From positions 1,364,001 to 1,428,000 of the forward strand of contig JAJQJQ010000047.1 in the NCBI GenBank assembly GCA_028622995.1: a DNA stretch of 64,000 nt, given 5' to 3'. The stretch comes from Panagrolaimus kolymaensis (Eukaryota > Nematoda > Chromadorea > Rhabditida > Panagrolaimidae). The translations under genes were made by a program, and so were the position numbers. Below the pieces are notes generated by a model. The model saw nothing but the letters and a program-made list of their open reading frames with translations, had not been told where the DNA came from and made no database searches. Positions 1 to 13,619 of this stretch are shown in pieces (position 1 is the first letter of the stretch; each line of letters starts with the position of its first letter).

Positions 1-480
1 GACTTTGAAACTCAAAAAATGGATTTATTTTTAAAGTTGTGAAACATATGAATCAGCTATCAAAGCTTTGCATTCAGATAATTTTTGTTGAAGAAAAAAC
101 ATGGATAAAATTTAATAATAATTCTTAAAACCACTCTCCGGACTTTGAAACTCAAAAAATGGATTTATTTTTAAAGTTGAGATACATATGAATCAGCTAT
201 CAAAGTTTTGCATTCAGATAATTTTTGTTGAAGAAAAAAAATGGATAAAATTAAATAAATTTACAAAACCACTCTCCGGTCTTTGAAACTCAAAAAATGG
301 ATTTATTTTTAAAGTTGAGATACAATTGAATCAGCTATCAAAGCTTTGCATTCAGATAATTTTTGTTGAAGAAAAAAATGGATAAAATTAAATAAATTTA
401 CAAAACCACTCTCCGGTCTTTGAAACTCAAAAAATGGATTTATTTTTAAAGTTGAGAAACATATGAATCAGCTATCAAAG

Positions 481-3400
481 TTTTGCATTCAGATAATTTT
501 TGTTGAAGAAAAAACATGGATAAAATTTAATAATAATTCTTAAAACCACTCTCCGGACTTTGAAACTCAAAAAATGGATTTATTTTTAAAGTTGAGAAAC
601 ATATGAATCAGCTATCAAAGTTTTGCATTCAGATAATTTTTGTTGAAGAAAAAAAAGGATAAAATTAAATAAATTTACAAAACCACTCTCCGGTCTTTGA
701 AACTCAAAAAATGGATTTATTTTTAAAGTTGAGAAACATATGAATCAGCTATCAAAGCTTTGCATTCAGATAATTTTTGTTGAAGAAAAAACATGGATAA
801 AATTTAATAATAATTCTTAAAACCACTCTCCGGACTTTGAAACTCAAAAAATGGATTTATTTTTAAAGTTGAGAAACATATGAATCAGCTATCAAAGCTT
901 TGCATTCAGATAATTTTTGTTGAAGAAAAAACATGGATAAAATTTAATAATAATTCTTAAAACCACTCTCCGGACTTTGAAACTCAAAAAATGGATTTAT
1001 TTTTAAAGTTGAGAAACATATGAATCAGCTATCAAAGCTTTGCATTCAGATAATTTTTGTTGAAGAAAAAACATGGATAAAATTTAATAATAATTCTTAA
1101 AACCACTCTCCGGACTTTGAAACTCAAAAAATGGATTTATTTTTAAAGTTGAGAAACATATGAATCAGCTATCAAAGCTTTGCATTCAGATAATTTTTGT
1201 TGAAGAAAAAACATGGATAAAATTTAATAATAATTCTTAAAACCACTCTCCGGACTTTGAAACTCAAAAAATGGATTTATTTTTAAAGTTGAGAAACATA
1301 TGAATCAGCTATCAAAGTTTTGCATTCAGATAATTTTTGTTGAAGAAAAAACATGGATAAAATTTAATAATAATTCTTAAAACCACTCTCCGGACTTTGA
1401 AACTCAAAAAATGGATTTATTTTTAAAGTTGAGAAACATATGAATCAGCTATCAAAGTTTTGCATTCAGATAATTTTTGTTGAAGAAAAAAAAGGATAAA
1501 ATTAAATAAATTTACAAAACCACTCTCCGGTCTTTGAAACTCAAAAAATGGATTTATTTTTAAAGTTGAGAAACATATGAATCAGCTATCAAAGCTTTGC
1601 ATTCAGATAATTTTTGTTGAAGAAAAAACATGGATAAAATTTAATAATAATTCTTAAAACCACTCTCCGGACTTTGAAACTCAAAAAATGGATTTATTTT
1701 TAAAGTTGAGAAACATATGAATCAGCTATCAAAGCTTTGCATTCAGATAATTTTTGTTGAAGAAAAAACATGGATAAAATTTAATAATAATTCTTAAAAC
1801 CACTCTCCGGACTTTGAAACTCAAAAAATGGATTTATTTTTAAAGTTGAGAAACATATGAATCAGCTATCAAAGCTTTGCATTCAGATAATTTTTGTTGA
1901 AGAAAAAACATGGATAAAATTTAATAATAATTCTTAAAACCACTCTCCGGACTTTGAAACTCAAAAAATGGATTTATTTTTAAAGTTGAGAAACATATGA
2001 ATCAGCTATCAAAGCTTTGCATTCAGATAATTTTTGTTGAAGAAAAAACATGGATAAAATTTAATAATAATTCTTAAAACCACTCTCCGGACTTAGAAAC
2101 TCAAAAAATGGATTTATTTTTAAAGTTGAGAAACATATGAATCAGCTATCAAAGTTTTGCATTCAGATAATTTTTGTTGAAGAAAAAAAAGGATAAAATT
2201 AAATAAATTTACAAAACCACTCTCCGGTCTTTGAAACTCAAAAAATGGATTTATTTTTAAAGTTGAGAAACATATGAATCAGCTATCAAAGCTTTGCATT
2301 CAGATAATTTTTGTTGAAGAAAAAACATGGATAAAATTTAATAATAATTCTTAAAACCACTCTCCGGACTTTGAAACTCAAAAAATGGATTTATTTTTAA
2401 AGTTGAGAAACATATGAATCAGCTATCAAAGCTTTGCATTCAGATAATTTTTGTTGAAGAAAAAACATGGATAAAATTTAATAATAATTCTTAAAACCAC
2501 TCTCCGGACTTTGAAACTCAAAAAATGGATTTATTTTTAAAGTTGAGAAACATATGAATCAGCTATCAAAGCTTTGCATTCAGATAATTTTTGTTGAAGA
2601 AAAAACATGGATAAAATTTAATAATAATTCTTAAAACCACTCTCCGGACTTTGAAACTCAAAAAATGGATTTATTTTTAAAGTTGAGAAACATATGAATC
2701 AGCTATCAAAGCTTTGCATTCAGATAATTTTTGTTGAAGAAAAAACATGGATAAAATTTAATAATAATTCTTAAAACCACTCTCCGGACTTTGAAACTCA
2801 AAAAATGGATTTATTTTTAAAGTTGAGAAACATATGAATCAGCTATCAAAGTTTTGCATTCAGATAATTTTTGTTGAAGAAAAAACATGGATAAAATTTA
2901 ATAATAATTTTTAAAACCACTCTCCGGACTTTGAAACTCAAAAAATGGATTTATTTTTAAAGTTGAGAAACATATGAATCAGCTATCAAAGTTTTGCATT
3001 CAGATAATTTTTGTTGAAGAAAAAACATGGATAAAATTTAATAATAATTTTTAAAACCACTCTCCGGACTTTGAAACTCAAAAAATGGATTTATTTTTAA
3101 AGTTGAGAAACATATGAATCAGCTATCAAAGTTTTGCATTCAGATAATTTTTGTTGAAGAAAAAACATGGATAAAATTTAATAATAATTCTTAAAACCAC
3201 TCTCCGGACTTTGAAACTCAAAAAATGGATTTATTTTTAAAGTTGAGAAACATATGAATCAGCTATCAAAGCTTTGCATTCAGATAATTTTTGTTGAAGA
3301 AAAAACATGGATAAAATTTAATAATAATTTTTAAAACCACTCTCCGGACTTTGAAACTCAAAAAATGGATTTATTTTTAAAGTTGAGAAACATATGAATC

Positions 3401-6400
3401 AGCTATCAAAGTTTTGCATTCAGATAATTTTTGTTGAAGAAAAAACATGGATAAAATTTAATAATAATTTTTAAAACCACTCTCCGGACTTTGAAACTCA
3501 AAAAATGGATTTATTTTTAAAGTTGAGATACATATGAATCAGCTATCAAAGCTTTGCATTCAGATAATTTTTGTTGAAGAAAAAACATGGATAAAATTTA
3601 ATAATAATTCTTAAAACCACTCTCCGGACTTTGAAACTCAAAAAATGGATTTATTTTTAAAGTTGAGAAACATATGAATCAGCTATCAAAGTTTTGCATT
3701 CAGATAATTTTTGTTGAAGAAAAAACATGGATAAAATTTAATAATAATTCTTAAAACCACTCTCCGGACTTTGAAACTCAAAAAATGGATTTATTTTTAA
3801 AGTTGAGAAACATATGAATCAGCTATCAAAGCTTTGCATTCAGATAATTTTTGTTGAAGAAAAAACATGGATAAAATTTAATAATAATTCTTAAAACCAC
3901 TCTCCGGACTTTGAAACTCAAAAAATGGATTTATTTTTAAAGTTGAGAAACATATGAATCAGCTATCAAAGTTTTGCATTCAGGTAATTTTTGTTGAAGA
4001 AAAAACATGGATAAAATTTAATAATAATTCTTAAAACCACTCTCCGGACTTTGAAACTCAAAAAATGGATTTATTTTTAAAGTTGAGATACATATGAATC
4101 AGCTATCAAAGTTTTGCATTCAGATAATTTTTGTTGAAGAAAAAACATGGATAAAATTTAATAATAATTCTTAAAACCACTCTCCGGACTTTGAAACTCA
4201 AAAAATGGGTTTATCTTTAAATATGAGATAAAAACAAATCAGCTATCAAAGCTTTGCATTCAGATAATTTTTGTTGAAGAAAAAACATGGATAAAATTTA
4301 ATAATAATTCTTAAAACCACTCTCCGGACTTTGAAACTCAAAAAATGGATTTATTTTTAAAGTTGAGAAACATATGAATCAGCTATCAAAGTTTTGCATT
4401 CAGGTAATTTTTGTTGAAGAAAAAACATGGATAAAATTTAATAATAATTTTTAAAACCACTCTCCGGACTTTGAAACTCAAAAAATGGATTTATTTTTAA
4501 AGTTGAGAAACATATGAATCAGCTATCAAAGCTTTGCATTCAGATAATTTTTGTTGAAGAAAAAACATGGATAAAATTTAATAATAATTCTTAAAACCAC
4601 TCTCCGGACTTTGAAACTCAAAAAATGGATTTATTTTTAAAGTTGAGAAACATATGAATCAGCTATCAAAGCTTTGCATTCAGATAATTTTTGTTGAAGA
4701 AAAAACATGGATAAAATTAAATAATAATTCTTAAAACCACTCTCCGGACTTTGAAACTCAAAAAATGGATTTATTTTTAAAGTTGAGAAACATATGAATC
4801 AGCTATCAAAGTTTTGCATTCAGGTAATTTTTGTTGAAGAAAAAACATGGATAAAATTTAATAATAATTTTTAAAACCACTCTCCGGACTTTGAAACTCA
4901 AAAAATGGATTTATTTTTAAAGTTGAGAAACATATGAATCAGCTATCAAAGCTTTGCATTCAGATAATTTTTGTTGAAGAAAAAACATGGATAAAATTTA
5001 ATAATAATTCTTAAAACCACTCTCCGGACTTTGAAACTCAAAAAATGGATTTATTTTTAAAGTTGAGAAACATATGAATCAGCTATCAAAGCTTTGCATT
5101 CAGATAATTTTTGTTGAAGAAAAAACATGGATAAAATTTAATAATAATTCTTAAAACCACTCTCCGGACTTTGAAACTCAAAAAATGGATTTATTTTTAA
5201 AGTTGAGAAACATATGAATCAGCTATCAAAGTTTTGCATTCAGATAATTTTTGTTGAAGAAAAAACATGGATAAAATTTAATAATAATTTTTAAAACCAC
5301 TCTCCGGACTTTGAAACTCAAAAAATGGATTTATTTTTAAAGTTGAGAAACATATGAATCAGCTATCAAAGTTTTGCATTCAGATAATTTTTGTTGAAGA
5401 AAAAAAATGGATAAAATAAATAATTTTTAAAACCACTCTCCGGACTTTGAAACTCAAAAAATGGATTTATTTTTAAAGTTGAGATACATATGAATCAGCT
5501 ATCAAAGCTTTGCATTCAGATAATTTTTGTTGAAGAAAAAACATGGATAAAATTTAATAATAATTCTTAAAACCACTCTCCGGACTTTGAAACTCAAAAA
5601 ATGGATTTATTTTTAAAGTTGAGAAACATATGAATCAGCTATCAAAGTTTTGCATTCAGATAATTTTTGTTGAAGAAAAAACATGGATAAAATTTAATAA
5701 TAATTCTTAAAACCACTCTCCGGACTTTGAAACTCAAAAAATGGATTTATTTTTAAAGTTGAGAAACATATGAATCAGCTATCAAAGCTTTGCATTCAGA
5801 TAATTTTTGTTGAAGAAAAAACATGGATAAAATTTAATAATAATTCTTAAAACCACTCTCCGGACTTTGAAACTCAAAAAATGGATTTATTTTTAAAGTT
5901 GAGAAACATATGAATCAGCTATCAAAGTTTTGCATTCAGGTAATTTTTGTTGAAGAAAAAACATGGATAAAATTTAATAATAATTCTTAAAACCACTCTC
6001 CGGACTTTGAAACTCAAAAAATGGATTTATTTTTAAAGTTGAGATACATATGAATCAGCTATCAAAGTTTTGCATTCAGATAATTTTTGTTGAAGAAAAA
6101 ACATGGATAAAATTTAATAATAATTCTTAAAACCACTCTCCGGACTTTGAAACTCAAAAAATGGGTTTATCTTTAAATATGAGATAAAAACAAATCAGCT
6201 ATCAAAGCTTTGCATTCAGATAATTTTTGTTGAAGAAAAAACATGGATAAAATTTAATAATAATTCTTAAAACCACTCTCCGGACTTTGAAACTCAAAAA
6301 ATGGATTTATTTTTAAAGTTGAGAAACATATGAATCAGCTATCAAAGCTTTGCATTCAGATAATTTTTGTTGAAGAAAAAACATGGATAAAATTTAATAA

Positions 6401-6900
6401 TAATTCTTAAAACCACTCTCCGGACTTTGAAACTCAAAAAATGGATTTATTTTTAAAGTTGAGAAACATATGAATCAGCTATCAAAGCTTTGCACTCAGA
6501 TAATTTTTGTTGAAGAAAAAACATGGATAAAATTTAATAATAATTCTTAAAACCACTCTCCGGACTTTGAAACTCAAAAAATGGATTTATTTTTAAAGTT
6601 GAGAAACATATGAATCAGCTATCAAAGCTTTGCATTCAGATAATTTTTGTTGAAGAAAAAACATGGATAAAATTTAATAATAATTCTTAAAACCACTCTC
6701 CGGACTTTGAAACTCAAAAAATGGATTTATTTTTAAAGTTGAGATACATATGAATCAGCTATAAAAGTTTTGCATTCAGATAATTTTTGTTGAAGAAAAA
6801 AAGGATAAAATTTAATAATAATTTTTAAAACCACTCTCCGGACTTTGAAACTCAAAAAATGGGTTTATCTTTAAATATGAGATAAAAACAAATCAGCTAT
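481..6900. repeat. Higher-order repeats of 5, 6 and 14 monomers (left part)
   Basis: A short-linker monomer (GGATAAAATTAAATAAATTT) lies at 657, 1494 and 2191, spacings of 837 and 697 bp (6 and 5 monomers). A strongly diverged monomer with ATGGGTTTATCTTTAAATAT and AAACAAATC lies at 4205, 6161 and 6859, spacings of 1956 and 698 bp (14 and 5 monomers). The rest of the segment is the nearly uniform 140-bp monomer, so this is the most homogenised part of the array. Confidence 0.8.
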
Positions 6901-9480
6901 CAAAGCTTTGCATTCAGATAATTTTTGTTGAAGAAAAAACATGGATAAAATTTAATAATAATTCTTAAAACCACTCTCCGGACTTTGAAACTCAAAAAAT
7001 GGATTTATTTTTAAAGTTGAGAAACATATGAATCAGCTATCAAAGTTTTGCATTCAGATAATTTTTGTTGAAGAAAAAAAATGGATAAAATTAAATAAAT
7101 TTACAAAACCACTCTCCGGACTTTGAAACTCAAAAAATGGATTTATTTTTAAAGTTGAGAAACATATGAATCAGCTATCAAAGCTTTGCACTCAGATAAT
7201 TTTTGTTGAAGAAAAAACATGGATAAAATTTAATAATAATTCTTAAAACCACTCTCCGGACTTTGAAACTCAAAAAATGGATTTATTTTTAAAGTTGAGA
7301 AACATATGAATCAGCTATCAAAGCTTTGCATTCAGATAATTTTTGTTGAAGAAAAAAATGGATAAAATTAAAAAATTTTAAAAAACCACTCTCCGGTCTT
7401 TGAAACTCAAAAAATGGATTTATTTTTTAAAGTTGAGATACAAATGAATCAGCTATCAAAGCTTTGCATTCAGATAATTTTTGTTGAAGAAAAAAATGGA
7501 TAAAATTAAAAAATTTTAAAAAACCACTCTCCGGTCTTTGAAACTCAAAAAATGGATTTATTTTTAAAGTTGAGATACAAATGAATCAGCTATCAAAGCT
7601 TTGCATTCAGAAAATTTTTGTTGAAGAAAAAAAATGGATAAAATTAAATAATTTTTAAAACCACTCTCCGGACTTTGAAACTCAAAAAATGGATTTATTT
7701 TTAAAGTTGAGATAGAAATGAATCAGCTATCAAAGCTTTGCATTCAGATAATTTTTGTTGAAGAAAAAAAATGGATAAAATTAAATAATTTTTAAAACCA
7801 CTCTCCGGTCTTTGAAACTCAAAAAATCGGTTTATTTTTAAAGTTGAGATACATATGAATCAGCTATCAAAGCTTTGCATTCAGATAATTTTTGTTGAAG
7901 AAAAAAAATGGATAAAATTTAATAATGATTCTTAAAACCACTCTCCGGTCTTTGAAACTCAAAAAATGGGTTTATCTTTAAAGTTGAGATACATATGAAT
8001 CAGCTATCAAAGTTTTGCATTCAGATAATTTTTTTTGAAGAAAAAAAATGGATAAAATTTAATAATAATTCTTAAAACCACTCTCCGGACTTTGAAACTC
8101 AAAAAATGGGTTTATCTTTAAAGTTCAGATAGAAATGAATCAGCTATCAAAGCTTTGCATTCAGATAATTTTTGTTGAAGAAAAAAAGGATAAAATATAA
8201 TAATAATTTTTAAAACCACTCTCCGGACTTTGAAACTCAAAAAATAGGTTTATCTTTAAAGTTGAGATACATATGAATCAGCTATCAAAGTTTTGCATTC
8301 AGATAATTTTTGTTGAAGAAAAAAAATGGATAAAATTTAATAATGATTCTTAAAACCACTCTCCGGTCTTTGAAACTCAAAAAATGGGTTTATCTTTAAA
8401 GTTGAGATACATATGAATCAGCTATCAAAGTTTTGCATTCAGATAATTTTTTTTGAAGAAAAAAAATGGATAAAATTTAATAATAATTCTTAAAACCACT
8501 CTCCGGACTTTGAAACTCAAAAAATGGGTTTATCTTTAAAGTTCAGATAGAAATGAATCAGCTATCAAAGCTTTGCATTCAGATAATTTTTGTTGAAGAA
8601 AAAATGGATAAAATTAAATAATTTTTAAAACCACTCTCCGGTCTTTGAAACTCAAAAAATCGGTTTATTTTTAAAGTTGAGATACATATGAATCAGCTAT
8701 CAAAGCTTTGCATTCAGATAATTTTTGTTGAAGAAAAAAAATGGATAAAATTTAATAATGATTCTTAAAACCACTCTCCGGTCTTTGAAACTCAAAAAAT
8801 GGGTTTATCTTTAAAGTTGAGATACATATGAATCAGCTATCAAAGTTTTGCATTCAGATAATTTTTTTTGAAGAAAAAAAATGGATAAAATTTAATAATA
8901 ATTCTTAAAACCACTCTCCGGACTTTGAAACTCAAAAAATGGGTTTATCTTTAAAGTTCAGATAGAAATGAATCAGCTATCAAAGCTTTGCATTCAGATA
9001 ATTTTTGTTGAAGAAAAAAAGGATAAAATATAATAATAATTTTTAAAACCACTCTCCGGACTTTGAAACTCAAAAAATAGGTTTATCTTTAAAGTTGAGA
9101 TACATATGAATCAGCTATCAAAGTTTTGCATTCAGATAATTTTTGTTGAAGAAAAAAAGGATAAAATTTAATAATGATTCTTAAAACCACTCTCCGGTCT
9201 TTGAAACTCAAAAAATGGGTTTATCTTTAAAGTTGAGATACATATGAATCAGCTATCAAAGTTTTGCATTCAGATAATTTTTGTTGAAGAAAAAAAATGG
9301 ATAAAATTAAATAATTTTTAAAACCACTCTCCGGACTTTGAAACTCAAAAAATGGATTTATTTTTAAAGTTGAGATAGAAATGAATCAGCTATCAAAGCT
9401 TTGCATTCAGATAATTTTTGTTGAAGAAAAAAATGGATAAAATTAAATAATTTTTAAAACCACTCTCCGGACTTTGAAAC

Positions 9481-12400
9481 TAAAAAAATGGATTTATTTT
9501 TAAAGTTGAGATACATATGAATCAGCTATAAAAGTTTTGCATTCAGAAAATTTTTGTTGAAGAAAAAAAGGATAAAATTTAATAATAATTTTTAAAACCA
9601 CTCTCCGGTCTTTGAAACTCAAAAAATCGGTTTATTTTTAAAGTTGAGATACATATGAATCAGCTATCAAAGCTTTGCATTCAGATAATTTTTTTTGAAG
9701 AAAAAAAATGGATAAAATTTAATAATAATTTTTAAAACCACTCTCCGGTCTTTGAAACTCAAAAAATCGGTTTATTTTTAAAGTTGAGATACATATGAAT
9801 CAGCTATCAAAGCTTTGCATTCAGATAATTTTTGTTGAAGAAAAAAAATGGATAAAATTAAATAATTTTTAAAACCACTCTCCGGTCTTTGAAACTCAAA
9901 AAATGGATTTATTTTTAAAGTTGAGATACATATGAATCAGCTATAAAAGTTTTGCATTCAGATAATTTTTGTTGAAGAAAAAAAATGGATAAAATTAAAT
10001 AATTTTTAAAACCACTCTCCTGCCTTTGAAACTCAAAAAATGGATTTATTTTTAAAGTTGAGATAGAAATGAATAAGCTATCAAAGCTTTGCATTCAGAT
10101 AATTTTTGTTGAAGAAAAAAAATGGATAAAATTTAATAATGATTCTTAAAACCACTCTCCGGTCTTTGAAACTCAAAAAATGGGTTTATCTTTAAAGTTG
10201 AGATACATATGAATCAGCTATCAAAGTTTTGCATTCAGATAATTTTTTTTGAAGAAAAAAAATGGATAAAATTTAATAATAATTCTTAAAACCACTCTCC
10301 GGACTTTGAAACTCAAAAAATGGGTTTATCTTTAAAGTTCAGATAGAAATGAATCAGCTATCAAAGCTTTGCATTCAGATAATTTTTGTTGAAGAAAAAA
10401 AGGATAAAATATAATAATAATTTTTAAAACCACTCTCCGGACTTTGAAACTCAAAAAATGGGTTTATCTTTAAAGTTGAGATACATATGAATCAGCTATC
10501 AAAGTTTTGCATTCAGATAATTTTTGTTGAAGAAAAAAAGGATAAAATTTAATAATGATTCTTAAAACCACTCTCCGGACTTTGAAACTCAAAAAATGGG
10601 TTTATCTTTAAAGTTGAGATACATATGAATCAGCTATCAAAGTTTTGCATTCAGATAATTTTTGTTGAAGAAAAAAAGGATAAAATTTAATAATGATTCT
10701 TAAAACCACTCTCCGGTCTTTGAAACTCAAAAAATGGGTTTATCTTTAAAGTTGAGATACATATGAATCAGTTATCAAAGTTTTGCATTCAGATAATTTT
10801 TGTTGAAGAAAAAAAGGATAAAATTTAATAATAATTTTTAAAAACACTCTCCGGTCTTTGAAACTCAAAAAATGGGTTTATTTTTAAAGTTGAGATAGAA
10901 ATGAATAAGCTATCAAAGCTTTGCATTCAGATAATTTTTGTTGAAGAAAAAAAATGGATAAAATTTAATAATGATTCTTAAAACCACTCTCCGGTCTTTG
11001 AAACTCAAAAAATGGGTTTATCTTTAAAGTTGAGATACATATGAATCAGCTATCAAAGCTTTGCATTCAGATAATTTTTGTTGAAGAAAAAAAATGGATA
11101 AAATTAAATAATTTTTAAAACCACTCTCCGGTCTTTGAAACTCAAAAAATGGGTTTATCTTTAAAGTTGAGATACATATGAATCAGCTATCAAAGTTTTG
11201 CATTCAGATAATTTTTTTTGAAGAAAAAAAATGGATAAAATTTAATAATAATTCTTAAAACCACTCTCCGGACTTTGAAACTCAAAAAATGGGTTTATCT
11301 TTAAAGTTCAGATAGAAATGAATCAGCTATCAAAGCTTTGCATTCAGATAATTTTTGTTGAAGAAAAAATGGATAAAATTAAATAATTTTTAAAACCACT
11401 CTCCGGTCTTTGAAACTCAAAAAATCGGTTTATTTTTAAAGTTGAGATACATATGAATCAGCTATCAAAGCTTTGCATTCAGATAATTTTTGTTGAAGAA
11501 AAAAAATGGATAAAATTTAATAATGATTCTTAAAACCACTCTCCGGTCTTTGAAACTCAAAAAATGGGTTTATCTTTAAAGTTGAGATACATATGAATCA
11601 GCTATCAAAGTTTTGCATTCAGATAATTTTTTTTGAAGAAAAAAAATGGATAAAATTTAATAATAATTCTTAAAACCACTCTCCGGACTTTGAAACTCAA
11701 AAAATGGGTTTATCTTTAAAGTTCAGATAGAAATGAATCAGCTATCAAAGCTTTGCATTCAGATAATTTTTGTTGAAGAAAAAAATGGATAAAATTAAAT
11801 AATTTTTAAAACCACTCTCCGGACTTTGAAACTAAAAAAATGGATTTATTTTTAAAGTTGAGATACATATGAATCAGCTATAAAAGTTTTGCATTCAGAA
11901 AATTTTTGTTGAAGAAAAAAAGGATAAAATTTAATAATAATTTTTAAAACCACTCTCCGGTCTTTGAAACTCAAAAAATCGGTTTATTTTTAAAGTTGAG
12001 ATACATATGAATCAGCTATCAAAGCTTTGCATTCAGATAATTTTTTTTGAAGAAAAAAAATGGATAAAATTTAATAATAATTTTTAAAACCACTCTCCGG
12101 TCTTTGAAACTCAAAAAATCGGTTTATTTTTAAAGTTGAGATACATATGAATCAGCTATCAAAGCTTTGCATTCAGATAATTTTTGTTGAAGAAAAAAAA
12201 TGGATAAAATTAAATAATTTTTAAAACCACTCTCCGGTCTTTGAAACTCAAAAAATGGATTTATTTTTAAAGTTGAGATACATATGAATCAGCTATAAAA
12301 GTTTTGCATTCAGATAATTTTTGTTGAAGAAAAAAAATGGATAAAATTAAATAATTTTTAAAACCACTCTCCTGCCTTTGAAACTCAAAAAATGGATTTA

Positions 12401-13619
12401 TTTTTAAAGTTGAGATAGAAATGAATAAGCTATCAAAGCTTTGCATTCAGATAATTTTTGTTGAAGAAAAAAAATGGATAAAATTTAATAATGATTCTTA
12501 AAACCACTCTCCGGTCTTTGAAACTCAAAAAATGGGTTTATCTTTAAAGTTGAGATACATATGAATCAGCTATCAAAGTTTTGCATTCAGATAATTTTTT
12601 TTGAAGAAAAAAAATGGATAAAATTTAATAATAATTCTTAAAACCACTCTCCGGACTTTGAAACTCAAAAAATGGGTTTATCTTTAAAGTTAAGATAGAA
12701 ATGAATCAGCTATCAAAGCTTTGCATTCAGATAATTTTTGTTGAAGAAAAAAAGGATAAAATATAATAATAATTTTTAAAACCACTCTCCGGACTTTGAA
12801 ACTCAAAAAATGGGTTTATCTTTAAAGTTGAGATACATATGAATCAGCTATCAAAGTTTTGCATTCAGATAATTTTTGTTGAAGAAAAAAAGGATAAAAT
12901 TTAATAATGATTCTTAAAACCACTCTCCGGACTTTGAAACTCAAAAAATGGGTTTATCTTTAAAGTTGAGATACATATGAATCAGCTATCAAAGTTTTGC
13001 ATTCAGATAATTTTTGTTGAAGAAAAAAAGGATAAAATTTAATAATGATTCTTAAAACCACTCTCCGGTCTTTGAAACTCAAAAAATGGGTTTATCTTTA
13101 AAGTTGAGATACATATGAATCAGTTATCAAAGTTTTGCATTCAGATAATTTTTGTTGAAGAAAAAAAGGATAAAATTTAATAATAATTTTTAAAAACACT
13201 CTCCGGTCTTTGAAACTCAAAAAATGGGTTTATTTTTAAAGTTGAGATAGAAATGAATAAGCTATCAAAGCTTTGCATTCAGATAATTTTTGTTGAAGAA
13301 AAAAAATGGATAAAATTTAATAATGATTCTTAAAACCACTCTCCGGTCTTTGAAACTCAAAAAATGGGTTTATCTTTAAAGTTGAGATACATATGAATCA
13401 GCTATCAAAGCTTTGCATTCAGATAATTTTTGTTGAAGAAAAAAAATGGATAAAATTAAATAATTTTTAAAACCACTCTCCGGTCTTTGAAACTCAAAAA
13501 ATGGATTTATTTTTAAAGTTGAGATACATATGAATCAGCTATAAAAGTTTTGCATTCAGATAATTTTTGTTGAAGAAAAAAAATGGATAAAATTAAATAA
13601 TTTTTAAAACCACTCTCCT
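9481..13619. repeat. Higher-order repeat blocks of 17 and 9 monomers
   Basis: A rare monomer with CTAAAAAAATGG in place of CTCAAAAAATGG, with TATAAAAG and CAGAAAATTTTTG downstream, occurs at 9481 and again at 11833, 2352 bp apart (17 monomers). Within the same blocks the rare TGCCTTTGAAACTC version of the core occurs at 10021, 12373 and 13619, spacings of 2352 and 1246 bp (17 and 9 monomers). Intervening variants follow in the same order, apart from isolated changes such as GTTAAGATAG near 12689 for GTTCAGATAG. This indicates block duplication by unequal exchange, later shortened. Confidence 0.85.
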
